A stretch of DNA of 41,700 nt from Exiguobacterium sp. RIT594 (GCF_003339585.1 NZ_QPKF01000009.1:1-41700); one strand, 5' to 3'. Positions 31,055-41,700 are shown, numbered from the stretch's first letter. Notes: generated by a model not told the origin, from the sequence alone. A program made the numbers and translations.

Positions 31055-31816
31055 ATGATTTTAGTAATCGATGTAGGAAATACGAATATCGTACTTGGAG
31101 TATATGACGAACAAACACTTGTCGAGCATTGGCGGATCGCGACGGACCGGACGCGGACGACCGATGAATATGGGATGTTGGTGAAAGCCCTGTTTCGAGA
31201 TGCAGAGTTAAACGTGGAAGATATTGAGGGAATCGTGTTATCATCTGTCGTACCCCCTGTCGTGTTTCCGCTTGAAAACATGTGCGTCCGTTATTTCAAC
31301 CGGCGCCCATTCGTAATCGGGCCTGGAATCAAGACAGGACTTGACCTGAAAGTCGACAATCCAAGAGAAGTGGGAGCCGACCGAATCGTCAATGCCGTCG
31401 CAGCGACGGTCAAATATGATGGTCCTTTGATCATCGTTGATTTTGGAACGGCAACGACCTATTGTTATATCGATGCACAAAAACGCTATTACGGTGGAAT
31501 CATTTCACCGGGTGTCATGGTGTCGACAGAAGCACTTTATAATAAGGCAGCTAAATTACCGCGGATTGAAATTGCCAAACCGCAGTCAACGATTGGCCGC
31601 AATACCGTACATGCGATGCAGTCCGGAACGTATTTCGGCTACGTCGCGCAAGTCGATGGACTCGTCCATCGGATGAAAGAAGAAATGGGAGAGGCAACTG
31701 TCATCGCGACAGGTGGACTCGCCCGACTAATCAGTGAGGAATCTGCAACGATAAAAATCGTCGATCCATTTTTGACGCTTGACGGGTTGCGGATTATCTA
31801 CGAACGAAATAAGTGA
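31055..31816 (+). CDS. coaX: Type III pantothenate kinase
   Basis: A 253-residue CoaX, the first enzyme of coenzyme A synthesis, of the ASKHA fold. [11 protein letters not shown] (1-11) is the phosphate-1 motif, DFGTATT the phosphate-2 motif and VGADRI the conserved central motif. Type III kinases need a monovalent cation and are not inhibited by CoA. ATG 31055 follows GTGGGGA; the frame is open back to 30983 across the promoter, so the longer version is rejected. hslO begins 11 bases after. Confidence 0.96.
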   Translation: MILVIDVGNTNIVLGVYDEQTLVEHWRIATDRTRTTDEYGMLVKALFRDAELNVEDIEGIVLSSVVPPVVFPLENMCVRYFNRRPFVIGPGIKTGLDLKVDNPREVGADRIVNAVAATVKYDGPLIIVDFGTATTYCYIDAQKRYYGGIISPGVMVSTEALYNKAAKLPRIEIAKPQSTIGRNTVHAMQSGTYFGYVAQVDGLVHRMKEEMGEATVIATGGLARLISEESATIKIVDPFLTLDGLRIIYERNK

Positions 31817-31826
31817 GGGAAAACGA

Positions 31827-32753
31827 ATGAAACGTGAAGAATTATTAGCACAATTAAAAGATGATTATTTGGTAAGAGCATTAGGGTTTAACGGAGAAGT
31901 CCGTGCCTTTGCAATCCGTTCAACAAAAACGGTGTACGAAGCGCAACTCCGTCATCAGACGACACCGGTCGTCACGGCAGCACTCGGTCGGACATTGACG
32001 ATCGGTGCCATGATGGGAACGATGCAAAAAGGCGATACCCGTGTCACATTAAAAGTCGAAGGTGATGGTCCAATCGGAAAAATCATCGTCGATGCCGATG
32101 CAAAAGGACAAGTGCGGGGATACGTCAGCCATCCGCGTGTCGAGATGGATACGTACGTCAATAGTGACGGTTTAACAAAACTAAAGGTCGGCGATGCGGT
32201 CGGCCGCGGAAATATTTCCGTCATCAAAGATTTAGGTCTGCGTGATTTCGTCGGTGGTCAGTCTCCGATTCAGACAGGTGAAATCAGTGAAGACTTTACG
32301 TATTACTTCGCCGTGTCGGAGCAAAGTCCGTCTGTCGTTGGAGCGGGTGTTCTTGTTTATCCGGAAGATGAGTCGGTCATCGCAGCGGGCGGCTTGATTG
32401 TTCAATTGATGCCGGGTGCATCGGAAGAAACGATTGCGGCACTTGAACAACGTGTTGCGGCGTTAAAACCGATCTCGATTCTTGTCGGTGAAGAAAAAAC
32501 ACCGGAAGAGATGTTGAGTCTTGTACTGGGTGAAACGTTTGAAGTGCTGGATACGATTCCGGTTGCGTTCAACTGTACATGTGAACGTGAAAAGTTAGCA
32601 ACTGCAATCGTCGCACTAGGACCTGATGAGATTCAAGCGATGATTGACGAAGATGGTGGCGCGGAAGCCGTTTGCCACTTCTGTTCGGAACATTACCAAT
32701 ACGATGTCGAAGAATTACAATCACTTCGCGAAAAATCACTCGAAAGAGCATAA
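31827..32753 (+). CDS. hslO: Redox-regulated chaperone Hsp33
   Basis: A 308-residue Hsp33, a holdase switched on by oxidation. The zinc-binding redox switch is complete: C250, C252, C283 and C286 (CXC, 30 residues, CXXC). ATG 31827 follows GAGGGAAAA; the in-frame extension to 31779 lies inside coaX. The gene order coaX-hslO-yacD-cysK is as in B. subtilis. Confidence 0.96.
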   Translation: MKREELLAQLKDDYLVRALGFNGEVRAFAIRSTKTVYEAQLRHQTTPVVTAALGRTLTIGAMMGTMQKGDTRVTLKVEGDGPIGKIIVDADAKGQVRGYVSHPRVEMDTYVNSDGLTKLKVGDAVGRGNISVIKDLGLRDFVGGQSPIQTGEISEDFTYYFAVSEQSPSVVGAGVLVYPEDESVIAAGGLIVQLMPGASEETIAALEQRVAALKPISILVGEEKTPEEMLSLVLGETFEVLDTIPVAFNCTCEREKLATAIVALGPDEIQAMIDEDGGAEAVCHFCSEHYQYDVEELQSLREKSLERA

Positions 32754-32765
32754 GAGGGTCTGAAA

Positions 32766-33077
32766 ATGGGAACTGTAAACTCTAAGTACTTGTGGATGTT
32801 GATTTTCATTTTGTTGCTGACGAATTTTATGACGGGTGCGTATGCATTCATGGGCGAACTGCCGAAAGTCGATTCACCGAAGATTGTCCAGGACAGTATC
32901 GGCGGACCGCTTGAGGATGTCGTCGCGACGGTCGGGGATGAAGAGATTACGCGTGCCGATCTGTATCAGGAGATACGTAAGGGGCATGAAAAAGAAACCC
33001 TCGACCGTCTGATTCAGGAAGCAGTCGAAAAACAGTCGGAAAACGGATCGAAGCCGACAGTAAAGCGCTTTGATTGA
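32766..33077 (+). CDS. Small membrane-anchored YacD/PrsA-like remnant lacking the PPIase domain
   Basis: A 103-residue protein. A hydrophobic N-terminal segment (about 7-28, YLWMLIFILLLTNFMTGAYAF) is followed by a short piece resembling the start of the SurA/PrsA N-terminal domain: VATVGDEEITRADLYQEI and LDRLIQEAVEKQ. It holds the position of B. subtilis yacD, a protein of nearly 300 residues with a parvulin peptidyl-prolyl isomerase domain; here that domain is missing and the frame ends cleanly, with the cysK promoter at the stop. The start follows AAGAGGG. It could be a degenerate remnant or a small adapted protein. No enzymatic function can be claimed. Confidence 0.75.
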   Translation: MGTVNSKYLWMLIFILLLTNFMTGAYAFMGELPKVDSPKIVQDSIGGPLEDVVATVGDEEITRADLYQEIRKGHEKETLDRLIQEAVEKQSENGSKPTVKRFD

Positions 33078-33103
33078 CAATTTTCATCCAGTCCGTGGAT
33101 AAT
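33074..33103 (+). promoter_or_regulatory. Promoter of cysK
   Basis: TTGACA, 18-base spacer, GATAAT; the -35 box overlaps the stop of the preceding small gene. About 50 bases of leader follow. Confidence 0.75.
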
Positions 33104-33156
33104 TGATCTATCGGATTACTTGGAATTAAAGCTTTTCATTATGAGGAGGAATGGTC

Positions 33157-34104
33157 ATGCGCATTGCGAATTCAGTATTAGATTTAGTCGGCCGCACGCC
33201 GATCGTTAAATTAAATCATTTAACAGGACCGGAAGATGCGGACGTGTACTTGAAATTGGAATATATGAATCCGGGGTCAAGCGTCAAAGACCGGATCGCG
33301 CTAGCGATGATCGAATCAGCAGAATCAGCGGGTCACTTAAAAGCAGGCGATACGATCATTGAACCGACAAGTGGCAACACGGGAATCGGACTGGCAATGG
33401 TCGCTGCGGCTAAAGGATACCGTTCGATTCTCGTCATGCCGGAAACGATGAGCATGGAACGTCGAACTCTTCTTCGTGCGTACGGTGCGGAGTTGATTTT
33501 AACACCTGGTCCAGAAGGAATGAAGGGTGCGATTGCTCGGGCAACGGCAGAGGCGGAAGAGCATGGTTATTTCATGCCGCAACAATTTAACAATGAATCG
33601 AATCCTGTTGTTCACGAGAAGACGACCGGACCGGAAATCGTTGAAGCGTTCGAAGGATTAACGCTCGATGCTTTCATCGCCGGAATCGGTACGGGCGGTA
33701 CGATCACAGGAGCCGGGAAAGTTTTACGGGAGGCATTCCCGGGTATCGAAATCATTGCTGTCGAACCGACGGATTCTCCTGTTCTTTCAGGCGGAAAACC
33801 GGGTCCCCATAAACTGCAGGGAATCGGAGCCGGATTCGTTCCGTCGATTCTGGATACGCAGATTTATGACAGTGTCGAGCAGGTGACGACGGAAGAAGCG
33901 TTTGATCATGCCCGTCGTGCAGCGAAGTCGAACGGCGTTCTGGGTGGTATTTCTTCCGGTGCTGCGATTGCGGCTGCCTTAAAAACAGCGAAGCGTCTAG
34001 GCAAAGGGAAAACGGTTCTTGCCATCATCCCGTCGAACGGAGAACGTTACCTCAGCACACCACTGTATCAAGTGGAAGAAGAGGCGGACAGTTCAAAACT
34101 GTAA
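33157..34104 (+). CDS. cysK: Cysteine synthase (O-acetylserine sulfhydrylase)
   Basis: A 315-residue PLP enzyme making cysteine from O-acetylserine and sulfide. PLP lysine K44 (NPGSSVKDR), the substrate loop TSGNTG (71-76) and the phosphate-binding GTGGT are all present. An ATG at 33151 touches the AGGAGGA site with no spacing, so ATG 33157, six bases away, is chosen. It has its own promoter and terminator. In B. subtilis CymR and CysK form a regulatory pair; no CymR gene is visible here. Confidence 0.96.
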   Translation: MRIANSVLDLVGRTPIVKLNHLTGPEDADVYLKLEYMNPGSSVKDRIALAMIESAESAGHLKAGDTIIEPTSGNTGIGLAMVAAAKGYRSILVMPETMSMERRTLLRAYGAELILTPGPEGMKGAIARATAEAEEHGYFMPQQFNNESNPVVHEKTTGPEIVEAFEGLTLDAFIAGIGTGGTITGAGKVLREAFPGIEIIAVEPTDSPVLSGGKPGPHKLQGIGAGFVPSILDTQIYDSVEQVTTEEAFDHARRAAKSNGVLGGISSGAAIAAALKTAKRLGKGKTVLAIIPSNGERYLSTPLYQVEEEADSSKL

Positions 34105-34116
34105 TTTTTTTAACCG

Positions 34117-34158
34117 AGAGGTTCATTCCGATGTAAAGGAATGGACCTCTTTTTATTT
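34117..34158 (+). terminator. Rho-independent terminator after cysK
   Basis: 13-base-pair stem AGAGGTTCATTCC/GGAATGGACCTCT (one G-T pair) with an 8-base loop and a T-rich tail. Confidence 0.92.
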
Positions 34159-34250
34159 GGGCGGGGCAAGCGACTTATGTTTGAGTCCTCCGCCTGTCCG
34201 ATTTTTTGCGTATAATGAGAGCAGAATAGTTCGGAAGTGGGGGAACGCTC

Positions 34251-35639
34251 GTGCGACAGACAGTATACGAATCATTTACATGGACAAAGGAACAGTTTTA
34301 TAACCGGTACGTGGAATTGACGGCAGGACAGACAGGACATGTCTGGCTTGAAAGTGGCCGAATCGGATCTTATACGATGGCGGGAGTCCGACCTGTCGGA
34401 TATATCCATACGAAAAACGGAGTGACAACGATTCAAGAAGCCGGGGAGCAAAAGCAACGAACAGAGGCGCCGTTTAAACTGTTGGAAGAAATACGCGCTC
34501 GTTACGCATCGGCTCGTCCGGCAGGGATGCCGCCGTTTTTCGGAGGATTGGCCGGATATGTCAGTTACGATGCCGTCCGCTATCTCGAACGGTTGCCGGA
34601 ACAGGCGGAGGATGATTTGACAACAGCCGATCTCTCGCTTTACTGGTATGATGAGGTCGCCGTTTTCGATCATCAGGCGGAACGGTTATTTGTAGCCGTC
34701 ACACGGGACACGGAAGCGGAAGCAACACTTGCTTTGGCAACGGAAGTCGCCTCATGGCGTCAGCCGAGTCCGGTCCCGGTGTTCGCGGCATCGTACGAAA
34801 ATCAAGTAAACCGTGGACGTTCTTTTGAACGGTCCGCTTTTATAGAGGCAGCAGACCGGATCAAACGTTACATCGAAGCGGGCGATGTCTTTCAAGTGAA
34901 CCTCGCCGTCCGTCAGCAGGAACCATTGCGGACGACACCAGCGCATATCTATGATGTGTTAAGAATGGTCAATCCGTCGCCCTACATGGGTTACTTTGCG
35001 GACGAAGAGTTGGTACTCGTTTCAGCGTCTCCGGAATTATTGGTCGAAAAGATCGGTTCATCGCTCGCGACCCGCCCGATTGCCGGAACACGGCCGCGCG
35101 GGAAAGACGAGGCAGAAGATTTGGCACTAGCCAAAACGTTACTCGACAACGAGAAGGAACGGGCGGAACACGTGATGCTCGTCGATCTCGAGCGGAATGA
35201 TTTAGGGCGCGTCAGCGAGTACGGTTCCGTTCATGTTGACGAATTGATGGTCATCGAAAAATATTCCCACGTCCAGCATATCGTCTCAAACGTCCGGGGA
35301 GAGATTGCGGAAGGCGAAACCGGAAGCAGTGTCCTTGCTGCGATGTTTCCAGGGGGGACGATCACGGGAGCGCCTAAAATCCGGACGATGGAAATTATTG
35401 AAGAACTGGAACCGGTCCGCCGGGGTATCTATACAGGAGCCCTCGGTTTTATCAGTTGGGCCGATGATGTGATTTTTAATATCCTGATTCGGACGCTTGT
35501 CGCTAAAGACGGGATGGCGTATATTCAGGCCGGTGCGGGAATCGTGACCGACTCTGACTCGGAAAGTGAGTATGAAGAGTCGCTCAGTAAGGCAAAAGCA
35601 CTCTGGGTCGCAAAAGAAATGGCGGAGGAAACGACATGA
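34251..35639 (+). CDS. pabB: Aminodeoxychorismate synthase component I
   Basis: A 462-residue chorismate-binding enzyme joining chorismate and ammonia to aminodeoxychorismate for folate. The signature IAGTRPRG and the catalytic [10 protein letters not shown] (367-376) mark the PabB/TrpE family. Position before pabA-pabC-folP favours PabB over TrpE. Translation starts at a GTG at 34251 behind AGTGGGGG. A TATAAT at 34211-34216 is a likely -10 box, although no good -35 box lies at the right distance. It opens the folate operon. Confidence 0.92.
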   Translation: MRQTVYESFTWTKEQFYNRYVELTAGQTGHVWLESGRIGSYTMAGVRPVGYIHTKNGVTTIQEAGEQKQRTEAPFKLLEEIRARYASARPAGMPPFFGGLAGYVSYDAVRYLERLPEQAEDDLTTADLSLYWYDEVAVFDHQAERLFVAVTRDTEAEATLALATEVASWRQPSPVPVFAASYENQVNRGRSFERSAFIEAADRIKRYIEAGDVFQVNLAVRQQEPLRTTPAHIYDVLRMVNPSPYMGYFADEELVLVSASPELLVEKIGSSLATRPIAGTRPRGKDEAEDLALAKTLLDNEKERAEHVMLVDLERNDLGRVSEYGSVHVDELMVIEKYSHVQHIVSNVRGEIAEGETGSSVLAAMFPGGTITGAPKIRTMEIIEELEPVRRGIYTGALGFISWADDVIFNILIRTLVAKDGMAYIQAGAGIVTDSDSESEYEESLSKAKALWVAKEMAEETT

Positions 35640-36217
35640 TTGTATTAATCGATAACTATGATTCATTTACGTATAACGTGGTGCAATATTTCGGCGAACT
35701 CGGACAAGACATCCGGGTGTTTCGGAATGATGCCATCACGATCGAAGAAATCGAACGATTGGCACCGGATCATTTAGTCATTTCACCGGGACCGTGTACA
35801 CCGAATGAAGCAGGCATCAGTCTCGAGGCAATCCGTTATTTCGCAGGTCGGATTCCGATTCTTGGAATCTGTCTCGGTCATCAGGCGATTGGCCAAGTGT
35901 TTGGTGGAAAAGTCGTTCGTGCTAAAACGCTGATGCATGGAAAAGTCTCCTTGTTGACGCATGATGGGTCGGGTATGTTCAGCGGAATCGAACAACAGAC
36001 ACCGGTAACACGTTATCATTCGCTGGTCGTCGAACGGGAGAGTTTTCCGGATATCTTGACGATGACGGCAGAAGCCGACGGCGAAGTCATGGCTTTGCGT
36101 CATAAGGAATGGCCGATCGTCGGTGTCCAGTTCCATCCGGAAGCGATTTTGACACGCGACGGCAAACAGATGTTAAAAAACTTTTTGGAGTTGACGCCTT
36201 ATGTATCTTTGGCATGA
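35636..36217 (+). CDS. pabA: Aminodeoxychorismate/anthranilate synthase glutamine amidotransferase
   Basis: A 193-residue class I glutamine amidotransferase. The triad is C79 (GICLGHQ), H167 and E169 (QFHPEA). It gives ammonia to PabB and, in B. subtilis, the same subunit also serves anthranilate synthase, so it may be shared with tryptophan synthesis. The ATG overlaps the pabB stop as ATGA, and pabC begins 17 bases before its end. Confidence 0.94.
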   Translation: MIVLIDNYDSFTYNVVQYFGELGQDIRVFRNDAITIEEIERLAPDHLVISPGPCTPNEAGISLEAIRYFAGRIPILGICLGHQAIGQVFGGKVVRAKTLMHGKVSLLTHDGSGMFSGIEQQTPVTRYHSLVVERESFPDILTMTAEADGEVMALRHKEWPIVGVQFHPEAILTRDGKQMLKNFLELTPYVSLA

Positions 36218-37040
36218 CGGAAACGTAAAACGGGAAGAAGACATCCGGATTTCGCCGTTTGACCATGGTTATCTCTATGGAATGGGAGTATTCGAAACAT
36301 TTCGCACATATGACGGACATCCGTTTTTGTTTGACGACCATATCGAACGGCTCCAGATGAGTTGTGCGGCAATCGGTATACAATTGCCGTACGGACGTGA
36401 CGTGTTGCTTGAAGCTGTGGAGGATCTTTATCGTATCCATGAAAATAAAGATTTATATATCCGCTTGAACGTGTCGGCCGGAGCACGGGAGATTGGACTG
36501 TCGAGCGAACCGTACACAAAACCAAGCGTCTTGTTGTACGTGAAACCGATTGGACAGAGACAACCGGCAGAGCGGGCGCTTGAGACCGTCCGGCTTGCCC
36601 GCAGTACACCAGAGACGAGCTATCGACTAAAGTCGCATCACTACATGAACAATCTCGTAGCCAAACGTCACTTGTTTAATCAAGAAGCAGAGGGACTGTT
36701 TTTGACGAAGGAAGGCTTTATCTGTGAAGGGCTGACTTCGAATATCTTTTGGCGGTATGGCAACCAGTGGTATACACCGCCTCTTGAAACGGGCGCACTA
36801 AACGGGATTACCCGTCAATTTATCATGGAACAGATGCCGGTTGGAGAACGGCTTGCGCTGTTACCTCAATTGACAGAAGCCGATGAAATCCTTTGTACGA
36901 ACTCCATTCAAGAAGTTGTTGCTGTCTCGTCACTGGATGGGCGAACCTTTCCCGGAATGACCGGAAAAGGTTATCAGTCCGTACGGACACTGTTTGATCA
37001 GGCGGTCCAAACGAAATGGTCAAGGAGGGAACAAGGATGA
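36201..37040 (+). CDS. pabC: Aminodeoxychorismate lyase
   Basis: A 279-residue fold-type IV PLP enzyme releasing p-aminobenzoate and pyruvate. Catalytic lysine K144 lies in [10 protein letters not shown]. The start region MYLWHDGNV with [16 protein letters not shown] is typical of the branched-chain aminotransferase/PabC family. Together with the two preceding genes it completes p-aminobenzoate synthesis. The start overlaps pabA by 17 bases and its stop overlaps the folP start. Confidence 0.93.
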   Translation: MYLWHDGNVKREEDIRISPFDHGYLYGMGVFETFRTYDGHPFLFDDHIERLQMSCAAIGIQLPYGRDVLLEAVEDLYRIHENKDLYIRLNVSAGAREIGLSSEPYTKPSVLLYVKPIGQRQPAERALETVRLARSTPETSYRLKSHHYMNNLVAKRHLFNQEAEGLFLTKEGFICEGLTSNIFWRYGNQWYTPPLETGALNGITRQFIMEQMPVGERLALLPQLTEADEILCTNSIQEVVAVSSLDGRTFPGMTGKGYQSVRTLFDQAVQTKWSRREQG

Positions 37041-37828
37041 CAAAAATCATGGGTATTTTAAACGTGACACCGGATTCGTTTTCTGATGGTGGAAACTATG
37101 TCGATCTCGAACAGGCGGTCCGGCATGCCAAACAACTCGTAGCGGACGGAGCCGATGCAATCGATGTCGGAGGCGAATCAACAAGACCGGGAGCGGCATT
37201 TGTATCAGCGGCAGAAGAAATCGAACGCGTCGTTCCTGTCATCCGTCGATTGAAGCGGGAGCTGGATGTCTTGGTATCGATTGATACGTATAAACCGGAA
37301 GTGGCGGAAGCGGCTGTAAGAGCGGGTGCTGATATCATCAACGATGTGTGGGGATCAAAGTGGGGCGACGGTTCGATGGTTAACGTTGCAGCACACTACG
37401 ACGTCCCTATCATTTTGATGCACAATCGCCTGGAACCACACGGACCGGATATGTTGGCGGAAGTCCGGGCGGATCTAGAAGACTCGATTCGTTTGGCCAA
37501 GCAGGCGGGTGTTTCCGAAAATCAGATTTGGCTCGATCCTGGGATTGGCTTCATGAAAACACATCATGAAAACTTATTTTTGATGCGTCACTTGTCGATT
37601 ACGACGGATTTCGGTTATCCGGTCCTGCTCGGTACATCACGTAAATCCATGATTGGTTTGACGCTCGGATTACCGGCTGACCAACGCGTTGAAGGAACGA
37701 TCGCGACGGTCTGCTACGGTATTCAACAGGGATGTGAATGGATGCGGGTACATGACGTCAAAGCAGTGAAGCGAGCCGCCGTCATGATGGATGCGATGTT
37801 AGAAACGGAATTAACGGAAGGGGAATGA
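37037..37828 (+). CDS. folP: Dihydropteroate synthase
   Basis: A 263-residue TIM-barrel enzyme condensing p-aminobenzoate with 6-hydroxymethyl-dihydropterin pyrophosphate, and the target of sulfonamides. The start ILNVTPDSFSDGG (7-19), DVGGESTRPG and the C-terminal RVHDV are diagnostic. ATG 37037 follows AAGGAGGG and overlaps the pabC stop as ATGA; the upstream ATG at 37016 lies before that site. Confidence 0.96.
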   Translation: MTKIMGILNVTPDSFSDGGNYVDLEQAVRHAKQLVADGADAIDVGGESTRPGAAFVSAAEEIERVVPVIRRLKRELDVLVSIDTYKPEVAEAAVRAGADIINDVWGSKWGDGSMVNVAAHYDVPIILMHNRLEPHGPDMLAEVRADLEDSIRLAKQAGVSENQIWLDPGIGFMKTHHENLFLMRHLSITTDFGYPVLLGTSRKSMIGLTLGLPADQRVEGTIATVCYGIQQGCEWMRVHDVKAVKRAAVMMDAMLETELTEGE

Positions 37829-37830
37829 AG

Positions 37831-38202
37831 ATGGATCGAATTCATGTGACAGGGATGCGTTTTTACGGTTACCATGGTGTATTTGCGGAAGAGACGAAGC
37901 TTGGCCAACGCTTCAACGTGGATTTATCGATTGGTCTTGATTTATCGCGTGCCGGTAAAACGGATGATTTACGAGAAAGCGTGAATTATGCTGAGCTATA
38001 TGAAGTGACGAAACGGGTCGTGGAAGGGACGCCGTTACAACTGGTGGAAGCATTGGCGGATCGGGTCGCGAAACACGTCTTGGCACTGGATGAACGGATT
38101 CTTGAAACGACAGTCAAAGTCATTAAACCGGATCCACCAATCGCGGGACATTATGAACATGTCGCTGTTGAAATTCATCGGAAACGGGTGGATTATCAAT
38201 GA
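37831..38202 (+). CDS. folB: Dihydroneopterin aldolase
   Basis: A 123-residue FolB that cleaves dihydroneopterin to 6-hydroxymethyl-dihydropterin and glycolaldehyde. Core motifs GYHGVFAEE and the C-terminal KPDPPIAGHYEHVAVEI are present. An ATG at 37825 overlaps the folP stop, but ATG 37831 has the proper spacing from GGAAGGGGA. Its stop overlaps the folK start. Confidence 0.95.
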   Translation: MDRIHVTGMRFYGYHGVFAEETKLGQRFNVDLSIGLDLSRAGKTDDLRESVNYAELYEVTKRVVEGTPLQLVEALADRVAKHVLALDERILETTVKVIKPDPPIAGHYEHVAVEIHRKRVDYQ

Positions 38203-38690
38203 ATCGTGTTTATATCGCATTAGGATCAAATATTGGAGATAAGGCGGCCCATCTAGATGCTGCCATCGACGCCATGCGCTCACTTGCGACGACGCATGCC
38301 TTACGTCCTTCATCTGTCTATGAAACAGCACCTGTCGGATATGTGAATCAGGATCTTTTTTATAACATGGTCGTTGAGCTCGATACGACGGAAGCGGCGG
38401 ACCGGTTGCTACTGGAACTGCAACAGATTGAACAGCAGGAAGGACGGGAGCGGTTGTTTAAAAACGGCCCCCGGACGCTTGATCTTGATATTATTTTGTA
38501 TAATGATGAAACCATTCAAGCAGATGGTCTGACCGTGCCTCATCCCCGGATGCAGGATCGTGCCTTTGTACTGGCGCCGTTACGTGAATTAAATCCATCC
38601 TATGTCGTACCCGGCCTGAATCAAACGGTCGAATCATTGTATCTGGGCTTACCGGAAGCGGAGCGGACGGACGTAAGGCGGATCAAGTAG
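38199..38690 (+). CDS. folK: 6-hydroxymethyl-7,8-dihydropterin pyrophosphokinase
   Basis: A 163-residue HPPK, adding pyrophosphate to the pterin before FolP. LGSNIGDK near the start and the family signature GPRTLDLDIILY are present, together with PHPRM. It overlaps folB by 4 bases. The small gene yazB that follows in B. subtilis is missing, and dusB follows at once. Confidence 0.96.
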   Translation: MNRVYIALGSNIGDKAAHLDAAIDAMRSLATTHALRPSSVYETAPVGYVNQDLFYNMVVELDTTEAADRLLLELQQIEQQEGRERLFKNGPRTLDLDIILYNDETIQADGLTVPHPRMQDRAFVLAPLRELNPSYVVPGLNQTVESLYLGLPEAERTDVRRIK

Positions 38691-38720
38691 GTGTCGTGTC
38701 GAGAAGGGGAAGGGAAGAGA

Positions 38721-39719
38721 ATGATGACAGGTTTTAAAATAGGTGACGTCGAACTGAATAATCGTGTTATTTTAGCACCGATGGCGGGTGTCTGTAATCC
38801 TGCGTTTCGTTTGATCGCAAAAGAATTCGGGGCAGGCCTCGTCTGTGCAGAAATGGTCAGTGATAAAGGAATCCTTTATGAAAATGAACGGACGATGCAG
38901 ATGTTATATGTGGACGATCGGGAAAAACCGCTCAGTTTACAAATTTATGGCGGATCGAAGGAAACGTTGGTCCAAGCGGCTCAGTATGTCGATGCCAATA
39001 CGAATGCGGACATCATTGACATCAATATGGGATGTCCTGTACCAAAAGTGACGAAGTGTGACGCTGGTGCCAAGTGGCTGCTTGATCCGGATAAAGTCTA
39101 TGAGATGGTTCATGCCGTATCGCAAGCGGTTGATAAACCTGTCACGGTTAAGATGCGGACGGGATGGGACAGCCATCATATTTATTGTGTCGACAACGTC
39201 CGGGCTGCGGAAGCCGGAGGAGCGAAAGCGGTCGCCATCCATGGCCGGACCCGTTCACAAAAGTATGAAGGTGTCGCGGATTGGGAGATCATCGGTGAGG
39301 CGAAACGGGCCGTTAAGATCCCAATCATCGGAAATGGTGATGTTCAAACCCCGCAAGATGCGAAACGGATGATTGACGAAATCGGAGTGGACGGTGTCAT
39401 GATCGGACGAGCGGCGCTTGGCAATCCGTGGATGTTGTATCAGACGATTCAATACCTGGAGTCGGGTACATTATCGATTGAGCCGACACCGCGCGAGAAA
39501 ATCGATATTTGTCTCCTGCATGCGGAACGCCTTGTCGCACTGAAAGGGGAGGCGCTTGCGGTGCGGGAAATGAGAACCCATGTCGCCTGGTACTTAAAAG
39601 GGTTAAGCGGCAACGGGCATGTTCGAAAAGCATTATTCGATACAGAGACCCATGCCGGACTGCAAAAGTTGTTGCATGCGTATGTCGAAACATTGGAAAC
39701 GAATGCAGTACATGTGTAA
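38721..39719 (+). CDS. dusB: tRNA-dihydrouridine synthase (DusB/YacF type)
   Basis: A 332-residue flavin enzyme reducing uridines in tRNA. The TIM barrel has LAPMAGVCNPAFR, the catalytic cysteine in NMGCPVPKV, HGRTRSQKYEG and the FMN-phosphate motif GNGDVQTPQDAKRM. The exact positions modified are not predictable from sequence. ATG 38721 follows GAAGGGGAAGGGA; the longer frame from GTG 38691 has no site. Confidence 0.93.
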   Translation: MMTGFKIGDVELNNRVILAPMAGVCNPAFRLIAKEFGAGLVCAEMVSDKGILYENERTMQMLYVDDREKPLSLQIYGGSKETLVQAAQYVDANTNADIIDINMGCPVPKVTKCDAGAKWLLDPDKVYEMVHAVSQAVDKPVTVKMRTGWDSHHIYCVDNVRAAEAGGAKAVAIHGRTRSQKYEGVADWEIIGEAKRAVKIPIIGNGDVQTPQDAKRMIDEIGVDGVMIGRAALGNPWMLYQTIQYLESGTLSIEPTPREKIDICLLHAERLVALKGEALAVREMRTHVAWYLKGLSGNGHVRKALFDTETHAGLQKLLHAYVETLETNAVHV

Positions 39720-39796
39720 CAGGTAAAGTATAGTCGGGCTAACCCGTTTTATGGTACGCTAATGCCATTGAAGATGAGCGAATCGGTTTTGCTAAG

Positions 39797-39823
39797 AGCT
39801 GTCGGTCATACCGGCAGCTTTTT
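39797..39823 (+). terminator. Terminator-like hairpin between dusB and lysS
   Basis: 9-base-pair stem AGCTGTCGG/CCGGCAGCT (one G-T pair) with a 5-base loop, followed by T's and then C. It ends the folate-dusB unit or acts in the lysS leader. Confidence 0.75.
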
Positions 39824-39849
39824 CATCGAAGAAGTAAAAACCATCGTGA

Positions 39850-41367
<1,518 letters not shown>

Positions 41368-41377
41368 CCAATATCGG

Positions 41378-41420
41378 ACTCTCCGCTTCTTTATAGAAGG
41401 AAGTGGGGAGTTTTCTTCTT
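41378..41420 (+). terminator. Rho-independent terminator after lysS
   Basis: Stem ACTCTCCGCTTCT with AGAAGGAAGTGGGGAGT, G-T pairs included, and a short loop, followed by TTTTCTTCTTT. Confidence 0.82.
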
Positions 41421-41511
41421 TGTTAATGCGGAACATTTCAAAGTAAAAGTAAGCATATTCTGATGTCGAAACGGGAATAATAACTTTTTGAATGTTTTTC
41501 TAATAAAACAC

Positions 41512-41540
41512 TTGTACAAATAAAAACTCCATGGTATATT
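41512..41540 (+). promoter_or_regulatory. rRNA operon promoter P1
   Basis: TTGTAC, 17-base spacer, TATATT preceded by TGG (extended -10). AT-rich sequence upstream could act as an UP element. Confidence 0.7.
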
Positions 41541-41594
41541 ACTTCTTGTGCCGCAAATGGTTGTGACACACCGAAAAAAATATCAAAAAAGTTA

Positions 41595-41624
41595 TTGACA
41601 ATCGTGTCGGTGACTTGGTAAGAT
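41595..41624 (+). promoter_or_regulatory. rRNA operon promoter P2
   Basis: Consensus TTGACA, 18-base spacer, TAAGAT with TGG before it. It lies 83 bases after P1, the tandem layout usual for rRNA operons. Confidence 0.82.
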
Positions 41625-41700
41625 ATTAAAGTCGCTGAAAACGACATGACGAACTTTGAAAACTGAACGATGAGGCAAAAAACGTATCTTCGGATACAAG
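41625..41700 (+). other. Leader of a ribosomal RNA operon
   Basis: GAACTTTGAAAACTGAAC at about 41651-41668 is the antitermination-type leader motif commonly found before 16S rRNA in Bacillales. A small hairpin GTATC-TTCG-GATAC follows (41684-41697). The 16S gene itself is beyond the window's end. Confidence 0.75.

Noticed and set aside
41438-41647. Open frame of 69 codons on the - strand
   Set aside because: It runs through the rRNA promoters in AT-rich DNA, has no recognisable homology, and lacks a convincing ribosome binding site.

Overview
The window is a housekeeping stretch of a low-to-mid GC Gram-positive (Firmicutes, Bacillales) chromosome. Its gene order follows the origin-proximal arm of Bacillus subtilis from yaaO to lysS almost gene for gene. 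Every gene except abrB is on the + strand. Near-even base composition, the absence of all the sporulation genes normally interspersed here, and the protein flavour suggest a non-sporulating relative such as Exiguobacterium. The genus is an inference; Bacillales is well supported.

Layout. (1) 29-6489: Orn/Lys/Arg-type decarboxylase with an embedded perfect parS site, then tmk, darA, holB, ricT, yabA, trmN6-like methyltransferase, GIY-YIG protein and rsmI, mostly touching or overlapping. (2) 6528-6824: abrB on the - strand, sharing a two-way terminator with rsmI and facing away from metG across a 340-base regulatory gap. (3) 7165-12750: metG, tatD, yabE-like 3D/G5 protein, rnmV, rsmA. (4) 12747-18655: veg, ispE, purR, spoVG, glmU, prs, pth, each with a recognisable promoter or terminator nearby. 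(5) 18683-26567: mfd, MOP-family flippase, mazG, rqcP, divIC, S1-domain protein. (6) 26590-26856: tRNA-Met and tRNA-Glu with promoter and terminator. (7) 26891-33077: tilS, hprT, ftsH, coaX, hslO and a small remnant of a PrsA/YacD-like protein. (8) 33157-41367: cysK, the p-aminobenzoate/folate cluster (pabB, pabA, pabC, folP, folB, folK), dusB and lysS. (9) 41415-41700: tandem promoters and leader of a ribosomal RNA operon whose 16S gene lies beyond the window.

The genes supply nucleotide precursors (tmk, prs, hprT, purR), replication and its control (holB, yabA, parS), tRNA/rRNA maturation and modification (trmN6, rsmI, rnmV, rsmA, tilS, dusB), translation (metG, lysS, pth, rqcP, tRNAs), envelope and division (glmU, ispE, MOP flippase, divIC), proteostasis (ftsH, hslO) and folate synthesis. 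Many starts were moved downstream of the longest reading frame because a strong ribosome binding site and the family's usual N-terminus agree.

No prophage, insertion sequence, CRISPR array, defence island or other unfamiliar system was found. The points most worth a second look are the parS site, the precise loss of sporulation and a few other genes from an otherwise conserved order, the shortened YacD remnant, a structured element between ftsH and coaX, and several regulatory regions.
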